The notes under the pieces were generated by a model that saw only the letters and a list, made by a program, of their open reading frames with translations, had not been told where the DNA came from and searched no databases. Position numbers and translations under genes: made by a program. A stretch of 64,000 nucleotides of DNA from Odontesthes bonariensis (Eukaryota > Chordata > Actinopteri > Atheriniformes > Atherinopsidae), in contig NW_027457371.1 of NCBI RefSeq assembly GCF_027942865.1, forward strand, positions 62,001-126,000, written 5' to 3'. Within the stretch, counting starts at the first letter, position 1; the number at the start of each line of letters is the position of its first letter. This document shows positions 21,401-32,600 of this stretch, piece after piece.

Positions 21401-24400
21401 GCAAACCCATCTTGAACTCCTCACAGGTTTCTGATCTTCTTGATGCGATCCTTTTGCCTACAGCAATTTCGGTCTGTAAGTGTGCGGCTCACACTAACTC
21501 AGATTATCCTGTTGCTCGTGGCAATGCTAGAGCTGATGCTGCAGCTAAGCAGGCAGCTAACTATTTTCCTGTTTTCACTTCCCTCTTTTTGCAAGCGGAA
21601 GACACGCCCACAGATTTCCATGCTTTGCAAAGTTTTGCTTCTGCAGATGAAAAACGCATTTGGTCCTCAGCGGGTGCAACTCATACAGATGGTGTTTGGC
21701 TGGGACCTGATGGTAAACCCTGTCTTCCTAAACATTTTTTTCCTCACTTTGCTAAATTGACACACGGGTTGGACCATGTGTCAAAAGGGGGGATGCTGAA
21801 TGCTCTCACTGCTCATTGGTTCACAAAAGGGTTCAGCTCATGTGCACAGAAACACTGTCAGTCATGTATGGTTTGTGCTACACACAATGCAGGGAAAGCA
21901 ATACACACTTCACAAGCTGCACATCCTCCACCAGAAAGACCTTTTGAACATTTAATGATGGACTTTGTTGAACTCACACCAGCTGAAGGAAAGAAATATG
22001 CACTCGTAGTGCTACTGTTCTTAATGAAGCAGCTCCCCCAAACTTTAGTTTTATGGATAAATGCCGAAATGGGAGGAAAGGTGGGGGGGAGGCTGCCTTA
22101 TTTAAAGATACATTCCAGTGTAAAGATATCTCATTTGGGGAATTCACTTCTTTTGAATATCTGAGTTTTATTTTAAAGGGTGTTCCTAAAATCCTGTTTT
22201 TAATCATTTACAGATCCAGGATACTGTGCAAGTTTTATTGATGATTTTTCTGAATTATTGTCTGTTATTTCGACTGATTTTAACCATTTTATCTTGACCG
22301 GGGATTTTAACATTCACATGGATAATATGACAGATGGTACTGCCAAAGAATTTTCTTCTGTGCTGGACATGTTTGGTTTGTGGCAACATGTAACAGAACC
22401 TACCCACCTTCGAGGTCACATTCTGGACCTGGTCATTTCTAAAGGTGTTGATATTTCTTCTGTTGTTGTTACTGATTTGGCCTTGTCTGACCATTTTTGT
22501 ATTTTATTTGATTTACATATTACTCAGAATGTTCAAACAACCAGCTTCTCAGTTAAGAAGAGCTACATCAATGAGAAAACAAGTGCTCAGTTTAGGGAGG
22601 CCATAGCTATGTTACCAACAATGAGCGCAGAGTCGGTTGAAGGAATGCTGGATCATTTTAACTTGAAAATTTTTAATGTAATGGAAGCTGTTGCACCGAT
22701 AAGAATCAAGAGCACCTTGATCAAACAGAAAACCCCATGGAGAAACACCACTACGGTCAAAGACCTGAAAAGAGAATGCAGGAGAGCTGAATGTAAATGG
22801 AGGAAAACAAAGCTTCAGATTCACTATGAGCTGTACAAAGAAAGCCTGCGTAGTTATAACAATGAGCTGTGCAAGGCCAGACAGCTGCATTTATCTGAAA
22901 TGATTAATAAGAATGTCAACAAGTCTCGAACTCTGTTTGCTATGGTTGAAAAACTCACAAATCCTCCTAAACAGTCAAACCCAGACCTCCTCTCCACTGA
23001 GAAATGCAATGAATTTGCCAACTTTTTTAGCCAAAAAATCAAAACAATTAGACAAAACATTAACGCAACACAGACAAACAAGAAAACTAATCTGTGTCTA
23101 AAACCTAGAAATAACTCTGATGTTATGTCACAATTTAATATTGTAGATTTAAAAATCCTAGAGGAAACAGTTCGGCAGCTGAAATCAACAACTTGTTCTC
23201 TGGACATAATACCATCCGACTTTTTAAAAACTGTTTTTACCTCAGTAGAAAGTGATCTCCTACGAATAGTTAACAGCTCACTGGCATCAGGCATTTTTCC
23301 CAAGTCACTAAAGACAGCTGCCATTAAGCCACTCCTAAAGAAGAGAACTCTAGATGCCTCTATGATGAACAACTACAGATCTGTCTCTAATCTCTCTTTT
23401 ATATCCAAGATTATTGAGAAAGTTGTATTTAACCAGCTCAACGACTTTCTGAATGAAAGTGGAAGTCTTGATAACTTTCAATCAGGCTTCAGACATCATC
23501 ACAGCACTGAAACAGCTCTGGTCAAAGTGTTAAACCACATCAGGTTGAATACTGATTCTGGTAATGTTTCAGTCCTGGTTCTGTTGGACCTCAGCGCTGC
23601 GTTTGATACTGTAGATCACAGAATCCTGTTGCACAGGCTGGAAAACTGGTTTGGGCTTTCTGGAGCGGTCCTTAACTGGTTCAGGTCCTACTTAGAAGGC
23701 CGGAGTTATTTTGTTACTATTGGCAGCTATGAATCTGAGCGAGTGGCCATGACTTGTGGAGTCCCCCAGGGGTCAATTCTTGGACCTCTTCTGTTTAACT
23801 TGTATATGCTCCCTTTGGGTCAGATATTGCAGAATTTTAACATCAATTATCACAGTTATGCAGACGATACACAACTTTATGTGTCTCTGTCAGCGGACGA
23901 CTGCAGCCCAGCAGACGTACTGTGTCAGTGTCTGGAGGAAGTAAACACCTGGATGAGAGAGAAGTTTCTACAATTAAATGAAGACAAAACTGAGATCATT
24001 CTGTTTGGTAGCAAAGAGAAGAGGGTCAGCGTTGGTAAATATCTTGAGACTCGGGACCTTACAATCACTGACCAAGTTGGTAACCTCGGAGTGTTGATAG
24101 ACTCAGATCTGACTTTCAGCAGCCACATCAAAGCTGTCACCAAGGCAGCTTTTTACCATCTCAGAAACATCAACAGAATTAAAGGTTTCCTCTCCCAAAC
24201 AGACCAGGAGAAACTCATCCATGCATTCATCTCCAGTAGACTCGATTACTGTAACGCTCTTTTAACTGGACTTCCCAAAAAGAGCATTAAACATCTGCAG
24301 CTCATCCAGAACGCTGCTGCTAGAGTTTTAACCCGGACTAAGAGATCTGAACACATCACAGCAGCTTTAAAATCTTTACTCTGGCTTCCAGTCAGTCACA

Positions 24401-25688
24401 GAATAGATTTTAAAAGCCTGCTGATGGTTTACAAATCCCAGAATGGTTTAGGCCCAAAATACATCTGTGATCTGTTCAGAGAATATAAAGCCAGCAGAGC
24501 TCTTAGATCCAAGGACTCAGGTCAGCTGGTCCAGTCCAGAGTCCAGACTAAACATGGAGAAGCAGCATTTAGCTGTTATGCTGCAAACAAGTGGAACAAA
24601 CTGCCAGTGGAGATTAAACTTTCACCCAATGTAGACATTTTTAAATCCAGGTTAAAAACATTTCTTTTCTCATGTGGCTATGCATGAAATATCTTTTAAC
24701 TTATCTAGACTGTTGCCTGATTTTAAATTAATTTAAATGATTTTATTTGTTTCTCTTTATATTATTTTATGTATTTTTAATGCTTCTTGCACTCCCTGCT
24801 GCAATGCTTTTATTTTATGTAAAGCACTTTGAACTGTTTGTACATGAAATGTGCTATACAAATAAATTTGATTTGATTTGATTTGATTTAGTGGTGGACA
24901 TGTTTAGTAAATGGGTTGAAGTTTTTCCTGCAAAACATGCAAACAGTCATGCAGTAACTAAAGCACTGCTGACAGAAATCATTCCAAGGTGGGGCATTCC
25001 AGAGAAGATCAGCAGTGATAATGGCAGACACTTTGTAAACACAGCATTGACCGAGGTTGGTAAGTTCCTGGGAATAAGCTTGCGTACACATTGTGCCTAT
25101 CATCCACAGAGCGGAGGTGCTGTGGAGAGAGAAAATGGTACTTTAAAGTCCAAGCTAGCCAAATGTTGTGAAGAAACGGGTCTGCCATGGACAAAAGCAT
25201 TACCTATTGTGCTCACCTATATGAGGATGAGAATTAGAGCTCGAGTGAACCTCAGCCCATTTGAAGTTTTATTTGGCAGACCTCCTAACCTGGGAGTGGG
25301 ACCTGTAACCAGACCCCTCCCCTCCACAACTGTTTGTGATGATGCAATGTTGTGTTACTGTCAAAACCTTTCCACTGTCCTCTCTCAAGTTTCACAGACA
25401 GTGAAAGCGGCACTTCCAGCCTCAGCGGACACACCCCTGCACCCACTCCAACCAGGTGATTGGATAGTGGTGAAGGAATTTCGCAGAAAACACTGGAAGT
25501 CCAAACGCTGGCAAGGCCCGTTCCAGGTGCTACTGGTCACTCACACAGCTGTTAAAGTCGCAGAAAGAGCAACCTGGATTCACGCCAGTCACTGTAAGAA
25601 GGTGCCAGAACCAGTAGATGACTTCCACCCTGACATACATCAGCCTAACCAACTCGCCCTGAAGGACAAAGAAAAGAGTCAGCAGTAA
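18499..25688 (+). pseudogene. pol: ERV pro-pol: protease, RT, RNase H, integrase; split by L2
   Basis: Pol continues in the gag frame after the TGA at 18496-18498, as in readthrough-type gammaretroviruses. The protease has the active site FLVDSGAT near 18766-18789 and is cut by TGA at 18835-18837. From 18853 the frame is open. RT contains WRFVQDLQAVN, DLSNAFFSVPV and the YVDD catalytic box (about 20221-20232). RNase H has LSVDGSA, TAELIAL and YTDSRYAF. The integrase HHCC zinc domain spans about 21757-21880, and the first catalytic Asp sits in MMDFVEL. The L2 at 22012-24888 separates this from the other catalytic residues (DNGRHF, HPQSGGAVERENG) at 24891-25688. Confidence 0.93.
22012..24888 (+). 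mobile_element. L2-clade LINE, 5'-truncated, inside ERV integrase (copy 2)
   Basis: It begins inside the endonuclease domain, contains GDFNIHMDN of the endonuclease, and encodes an open 809-codon frame (22258-24687) covering the end of the endonuclease and the full reverse transcriptase. FDTVDH and the catalytic YADD are intact. The 3' tail is (GATTT)n. TAGTG at 22007-22011 recurs at 24889-24893 as a 5-bp target duplication. It belongs to the same subfamily as the copy at 7393-9476 and is nearly identical over the shared length. It must be younger than the provirus. Confidence 0.92.
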
Positions 25689-25765
25689 AAGCTGTACTCC
25701 ACCGGTGTGTTAAGTGCTAGTAACCTCTGACACCGAAGATTGAGACATCCTCACCGAGACCTGCG

Positions 25766-27434
25766 ATGAAGCGACGTGATCATCACACGTGCGAACAATG
25801 GCAGAAACTGTTTGTTGTTTGTATTTTACTATTTGTAACCAGCATGTGTACATTTTATCTTGATTTCACAGGCAGCAATAATGCAGATCATGTTAAAGAT
25901 GCCTCTCCTGGTGGCAAGTCCAGAAATGTTTTACAAGAACCATGGGTGACACGCAACGTTTGGTATCAATTGGCGAATTATTAAATCTGTCACCGATGCT
26001 TCTTGTGTGGTTTGTATGAAAGATGCACAGCCTGTTGCTTTTACAGGTGTGCCTGGGGAAGTTCATCCTTTAACTTGTACTTCCTATGCCATCTGCTCTA
26101 AAGGCATTCGTAATGTGACGCTGTACCTGCCTGAAGTTGACCCTGAGATGACAACATCTCCATTCCGTGGTATGAATTGTACTTATCACCTGTGTTTGAC
26201 ACATTGTTGGCTGATGAGAGGAAGTTATTTTAAGGGCGTGGATGGCAAATATCATAGTAAGGGAGACCATTATCCTTGGAGTACTGAATGTCCGCCACTC
26301 ACCGGTGGCATTATTCCACCACCGCCACATTTTAAGTTATCTAGAGCACGAAATACTTATATAGTTTGCTATGAATCCCAACCTGAACCTGCAAATGAAT
26401 TCAACAGACATGCCCTGGGCAGTGTCCCACCTGACATGTGTAATGTTACTGTCCCTGTCACATGGGGAAGAAGTAGTACTCAGAATTCAGTAGCTTTTCA
26501 TTGTATTTTTACTTATTGCCTATTTGATTCTCCCTCCATGTCTCATTGGATTTTTAATGATACTTTGCATTCCACTCGCCCTGTCCCCGACATGTTTTGG
26601 CTGTGTGGCCGTCACAGTAAGCTACATTCTAGTTTGCCTGCCAATTGGACTGGTAGGTGTGCCCATGTGATGTTGGTGTATAATGTCCGTATTGCTGTTG
26701 ATCCTTTTGCTCCTCAACCCACCCGCTCAGTACGCAAACGCTCTATTCCTGGCAGTTTTGATGATCGTGTCTATGTTGATGCAATTGGAGTTCCCAGAGG
26801 TGTCCCTGATGAATACAAAGCCAGAAATCAGATAGCTGCTGGTTTTGAGTCCATTTTCTTATGGCCTACCATTAACAAAAATGTGGACTGGATCAATTAT
26901 CTTTTTTATAACCAACAGCGTTTTATTAATTACACTCATGATGCTATTGAAGGACTGGCTGAACAGCTAGGCCCCACTTCTCTTATGGCTTGGCAAAACA
27001 GAATTGCTTTAGATATGTTGCTAGCTGAACGCGGAGGGGTGTGTGCTTTGATGGGTGATTCATGTTGCACTTTTATTCCTAATAATACGGCTCCGGATGG
27101 CTCTGTAACCAGAGCTCTGGATGGCCTCCGCTCCCTTAGAGAAGAACTGGCTGAAAACTCTGGCGTTGACACCTCCCTTACTGGTTGGCTTGATTCAATG
27201 TTTGGCAAATGGAAGACTCTTATTCTCTCCCTCCTCACAGGGTTAATTATTGGATTGTGTCTATTAGCTCTTTGTGGCTGTTGTATTATTCCCTGTGTGC
27301 GAGGCCTCATTGTGCGCGCCATTGATAAGTCTGTGTCTTACCAAATGATTCAACTGACTCAGCAAACTCCTTTGCTTTCAGGTTGTCCTTTTAGTGACTC
27401 TGATTTGGACATGGATGACGATGTTTCTGTTTAA
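25766..27434 (+). pseudogene. env: ERV envelope, frameshifted
   Basis: The leader ORF (25766-25984) has a basic start and a hydrophobic signal segment (about residues 15-30). It ends prematurely; the main frame (26007-27434) is shifted relative to it, so a frameshift lies near 25950. The surface part has many Cys and N-glycosylation sequons. A furin-type site (RSVRKR) lies near 26737. The transmembrane subunit has a CX6CC motif (CALMGDSCC) after an immunosuppressive-domain-like helix, a membrane anchor near 27215-27300 and a short tail. This is a gamma-type envelope. It cannot be made as one protein from this copy. Confidence 0.9.
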
Positions 27435-27591
27435 TTGTTGATGTTTTTATTGTTCATCATTGGACCCTTTATCACTATGATGCCTGCGTTTTAAACTCAC
27501 GTTGTGTGTGAATGCAGACTGATGTTTACTGATAAAGTTATTATTTTTCTTGCTTCTTTTGGGTTGATTAAAATAATGGTATTATTATAAT

Positions 27592-27604
27592 CAAAAGGGT
27601 GGAG
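27592..27604 (+). other. Polypurine tract
   Basis: The purine run AAAAGGGTGGAG lies immediately before the 3' LTR. It is the expected plus-strand primer site for reverse transcription. Confidence 0.8.
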
Positions 27605-28000
27605 TGTAAGGGAAAAATTAATTCCTATATACATTGTATGAGTGTTACTCTGTATCACCCGGTAATAACTCATTTCAGACACTTGTTTTTCTCTTTTCTC
27701 CCTCTTTCAATGAGGGTATTGTGCTCTTATGATTTAACAACTTTAAGGAGTTTGACAGGGAAGATGGCACGATACTGAGGCGCCTTGGCTGGAGAAAGGG
27801 AGGAAAGATAGATAACAAAGTCTTGAACATATCAAAGGAGTGACTACGTATTAACCTGTATATTAACTGACTTGTTTTCATCTAAGAGTTAGAGCAACTC
27901 TGAACTCTGTTCTGTGTTGTTCTCTCTTGCGATATTATTAAAAGCATCTTATCTCCTCAGAAAATAACTGACTCTGTGCCTTACTAAAATTTCCACAACA
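27605..28000 (+). repeat. 3' LTR of the provirus
   Basis: It runs from TGTAAGGG to CCACAACA, 396 bp. Most differences from the 5' LTR are CpG-type transitions (for example CCGCA to CCACA and TCGCC to TCATC), plus a 2-bp deletion near the AGATATT motif. Confidence 0.95.
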
Positions 28001-29496
28001 GCTGTAAGTAAGAATGAAGAAATAATCTTTTTTAACGGTGGAAATGTGCTCAAAAAACAGGTTGGGGTGTGTTTCACCAGGGAATGGGGTGAGGCAGGGA
28101 TTATGGAGTGATGACGCTTCACATAACTTTCTGTTCTTGTGAAACTAAAGGAAAAGGTTGCACAAATCATCCTTAATTAAGAGCTTCGAAGTTCACATTT
28201 TGTGTGTGATACACAGTCAAGTTTAATAAAGGTACCAGCAAAATGATGACATTGCAACACTCTGAGCTGCGGTTAAGTCTGGCATTTGATATCATGTTTG
28301 TGATTTACAAAGTAAGTAAGAAGCCCAATCAGAGGACCAGTCTGCTTAATCCAACACTAAACCTTTTTATTGTTTGTTGTGAGGCTGAAGGCCATCGGTA
28401 AGCTCACGTCCAGCTTGACCTCGCAGCGTTATGTCGGATTTCTCAGATGACTCGGTGACTTTCACAGTGACTTTATTTGCAGACTCCAACTTCTGGGTCA
28501 GATATTGTCTGGGCTGTAAAAACCTCTCTTTTCTGTGTCCCTTTCAAATATGTTCATGGATATGTGGCATGCAACAGCAGGGTTGTTTAAAATTTTGTGA
28601 ATACTATCAAATTTTCTACATTTGAGCAAAGATGCGTTGTGGAACACCACTGGATCTTTAGACTTTTTAAAGATTAACAAACACTAAATTTATTTAGACA
28701 TAGACTAGACTTAGACAAGTCGTTTCTCTACTGAGGAAAGTGGCGTTACATACTGTATCTTAGTGGCAAAAGCTTGTGGGACCTTTGCCTTCAGGAGGAG
28801 GTAAATTCAGTGTGACTTGGCAAACCTTTTTTATTCAAAGAACTGAAAACTTCACAAAATGTTCAATTCAAAGAAAAGTTCAATTCAATTTGATCTAACT
28901 TAGCTGTACTACGTTGGTGGAGAAAGGAAGCACTGTTGTATATTTGAAACATTGCGGTGGTGGTGCTGTCATGCTTCAGGCATTTTTAGTTTTGTTTTTT
29001 TACGGCATCTGAACTGCATACAAGAGGTTTTACCAAAGCCTAACCAGCTTAACAAGAATAAAGTCAATGTAATAACATGGCCAAGTCAAAGTCCTGATCC
29101 AAAAAGGCATGTTGTTGCAGGGCATAAAGTAGGAATTCATTTGAGGAAAGTCACCAACATCGCAGAGTTGTATTAACAACTGCTCAAGAGTTCTTCAGCC
29201 AAGGCTCACAATCTGCATCCGCCGAGGAACTCTGCTACTCGTTAAATTGAATAATTTTCCTCAATAAAGGTGTATAATTGTGTCTCTTGTTGTACTGGGT
29301 TCTCTACAGCTATGACAAAGACTTGTGTGATCATCTGATGAAGTTTCAGGTCACATTCAGTGAGGAACACATTTAACTTGTTAGTTATAGCCAGAATTCC
29401 TAGATGAATACAAATCGCCCTGCTTTAACCTAGAAATGTGCTAAAAGTCGGAAGGAATACAGGTTAAAAAAAAGGATTCATTAAAGATCAAGACGG
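28001..29496. other. Intergenic spacer with a Tc1-like relic
   Basis: No host gene was recognised. At about 28900-29200 on the plus strand the sequence resembles decayed Tc1/mariner transposase: a tract like the WG-C-F-S region, then ITWPSQSPD matching the WPSQSPDLNP motif. Frames are broken. Confidence 0.5.
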
Positions 29497-29502
29497 TTTA
29501 TT
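29497..29502 (-). promoter_or_regulatory. pcsk5: Poly(A) signal of the pcsk5 transcript
   Basis: TTTATT on the plus strand is AATAAA on the minus strand, about 107 nt downstream of the pcsk5 stop codon. This fits a short 3' UTR. Confidence 0.55.
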
Positions 29503-29608
29503 ACATTGATGTTTGGTTTCCAAACAAGTAATACATTCACAACAAATTCAACTGCAGAAATAGGCGAAGAACTGTGTCCGTCCACTGAAGGTCTTTTTTG
29601 TTTTCTTT

Positions 29609-32600
29609 TCACCTAAATGAGTAGCTCTCATCGTCATACTCTAGCTCCATGTCATCCTCATCCAACAGTCCATACTTAAATTTACGATACACCATGCCAT
29701 CTTTTGTCATGTACACAATATCCTCATCATCGTCTTCTTCCTCTTTATCTTCACACTCAATTATTTTGTCACCGTACTCCCCAAACATAGAGGTGGTGGC
29801 TTGTGGCACCTGTCTTTCACTGGTGTCCAGTTTCTCATACCCTCCCGCTCTGGTTTTGTGAGTCATGGCGGCAGTTTTAGATCGAGCACTGAGGAAGAGG
29901 AAGATCCCTCCGCCCAAAGACAGGATGACCACAACACAAACAGTGACAAAGAGCTTAGCCGTGCCGTCCAAATCGTCAGTCGTCACCATCACAAAGTTGA
30001 CACTGAGCATGCACTCCACTGGGAAGAAGAAAAAGAAGAGCTTACAGTACATTGCTGGGTGTGACCAGCTTATCTTAAATTGTTGTTGTTGGATCAGTAT
30101 GCATGACATCCGTCTTCCTTGATTAATTTTGCACTTCTTATGTGGGGAATTTCATCGGCCAGTTCCCCATATCAAAAAATGTCGTTATTGTAAACTTATC
30201 TAACAAAAAAAAAAAAAAAAGAAAGACGATTCAATTCTTTGTACATTCACTTATATTCAACATGTTTCCATGAATAAGTATGCGTACTGTTTTTGTGCAC
30301 AAATACTGGAACTTCCTCAGGAGTTTGCACTAATGAATGTCACAAGATGTCTTGTTGCACCTTCAGTGTTCATCTTGTTTACCTTTTGATGACTTGCAAT
30401 CACAGCACTCCCTGGGTATCGGTTTATTATCGTGCAGGGTCTCATTTCCACAGCAGCTCAAGCAATGGCCATCATCAGACAAGATCTGGCTCGCAGGGCA
30501 CAGAGTGCAGTCCCTCATGCTGGGACCATGGCAGCCCTCGCAAGACAGGTCGCAAGCTTTGCAATTTGGTTTCTCACTCTCTGAATCCTGGAGCAACAAC
30601 AGAATACAGATTAGACTGCAGCGCCACACTCTTGTGAGTGAATTTGACCTGCGGATACTTCACCAAATCTTGACACAAAGCCAGGATGTTGTTTTTATTT
30701 TTTCATGAAGCAAAACACCCTTTTGTACATAAAGTAACACAAAAGCTGTCTGTCACCTGTGAGGCAGCATAGAAGCCTACGAAACAAGGGTTGTAACGGA
30801 TGCCTCTCTTAAAGTCAAAGCCATCATAACAGGATAGGCAGGCAAGAGCACCCTCACCTGTTAGGAGAGGGATATAACACAAAGAAGAACGCGTAAACAC
30901 ATGACTGAGCTGGAATTTACAAACAAAGAAGCACAACAACTGAATCAAAAAGCCCAGCCGAAGTATATCATATGATGGGTATGTTGCCCTGTCTTTGCCC
31001 CGTCTTTATAATCAACATGTGTTAACTTCTCACCACATCTCATATCCCAAAAATACAAAAAAGCTGGGTAAATAATAATAATAATACAGAAAGCCACAAC
31101 GGGCTTCTTTTACCGCTGCAGGTCTTGCAGGTAGGGTGACACTTGTGACAGGTAGTAGACCTCCTGCCTTTGTAGTAGCCTGGAGGGCAGCTCTTCAGGT
31201 ACTGGCCCCACTGCCCCAGGTAGACGTAGCCCTCCCGGCAACTCAGGCAGTTTCTGTTACTACTACCTGAACACTGGCTGCAGGAGGGGTCATATCGCTC
31301 ACAGACCATGGTGGCCATGTTGCCAAAGTGACTAAAAGAGAGGAAGAACAATTGATAGGTGTCAGTAGACTAGTGGGAAGGCTTTCGTTCAGTCTGTCGC
31401 GTGTCCTCTAACCTCTCTGAGCAGGTTTCAACACAGCTGCTACCCAGCTTGAAAAATCCAGGTTTACAGGTGACGCACTGCACGCTATGATGACCAACAC
31501 AGGACTGACAGCTTAGGTGGCAGCGCTCACACACACGCTCATCCTTGTCCTCAGCATAGTAACCCACAAGACACTCTTTCACACAGGTGATGTCTGATGG
31601 ACGCACACACAAAGTCAAGAACTTTAAAGTTAAAAAGATTGGAAGCACACCTGAATGAGCACAAACTACAACTCTGGCATTTTGAGGACTCACTCAGCAG
31701 GAAGCATGGCTCCTTGCAGCTGAGGCAGAGGTCTTTTCCAGGCCCGGAGCAGCGATTGCAGAGTGCGTGGCACTGTTGGCATTCCCCATTCTGATTCACG
31801 TATGTGTCCGGGGCGCACTGACTGTACCACGCACAGTGTCCGCTGGCGTCTTTCCGTCTGTTGGTATCACAGCTGAGGCAGTTTGAGGGCCCGTGTCCTG
31901 AGCAGGTCAGACATGACTTGTCACAGTCTGTGAAAAAATGAGAAGGCATTTTTTTTTTTGGAAAGCACCTGTAACACATTACAGGTGCATTAATATCATG
32001 AATATTACTGTGATATCAGTTTTGGAGTTCCACACCTCTGCATTCATTGGTGTTCTTTTCATAGAACGTGTTGTTTGGACACTCAGACAGACACTCTCCG
32101 TTGTAATGCACAGCTTTCGGGTTGTGACACACTTCACAGTCATCAATGTCCGGTCCGTCACACGAGGCACAATCAGCGTGACACCGCACACACTCCTGTT
32201 GCTTCTCACTGGCAAAGTATCCAGTGGGACAATCATCCACACATTTATCCTCATGGAGGAAGTAGTATTCCGAACACTCTGGGAGATAGAAGAAAAGAAT
32301 ATGCAAGATAATAAAGGAGAGGTTGTGTTTGTCACATTGTACTGAAGTCTCAGCTGACTCAGTGTGGGCTTTTATTTGTGTTTCGTTTATTTTACTGTCG
32401 AGAAAATACAACAATTTGAATTTTGGTTAGGTAGTTTAAGTTAAAAATAAAGTCTATTTATAAATGATTATTGCTTTTCATAATATGCATGTACTTGGTC
32501 TACAGGACCAGTTTGGCATATATGATTGAGACTATTGTCATATACAAGCAACTCACTCTTTTTTCTTAAACTCTAAAGTTCCACTGCTGAAAAGCTGAAA

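Larger units (their letters stand above)
15973..28000 (+). mobile_element. Gamma-like endogenous retrovirus, full provirus with internal L2
   Basis: The provirus has 5' LTR 15973-16370, primer site 16375-16392, gag from 16786, pro-pol to 25688, env 25766-27434, polypurine tract 27592-27604 and 3' LTR 27605-28000. The target duplication is GCTG (15969-15972 and 28001-28004), the 4-bp size usual for gammaretrovirus-like elements. Gag, protease and polymerase share one reading frame, interrupted by stop codons but by no frameshift up to the L2 insertion at 22012. Env carries a frameshift. The element is defective. It lies between rfk and pcsk5 in the orientation of rfk. Confidence 0.95.

Noticed and set aside
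30200-30225. Poly(A) run as evidence of a retroposed gene
   Set aside because: It is an isolated A-run in a pcsk5 intron without an adjacent coding or SINE body.
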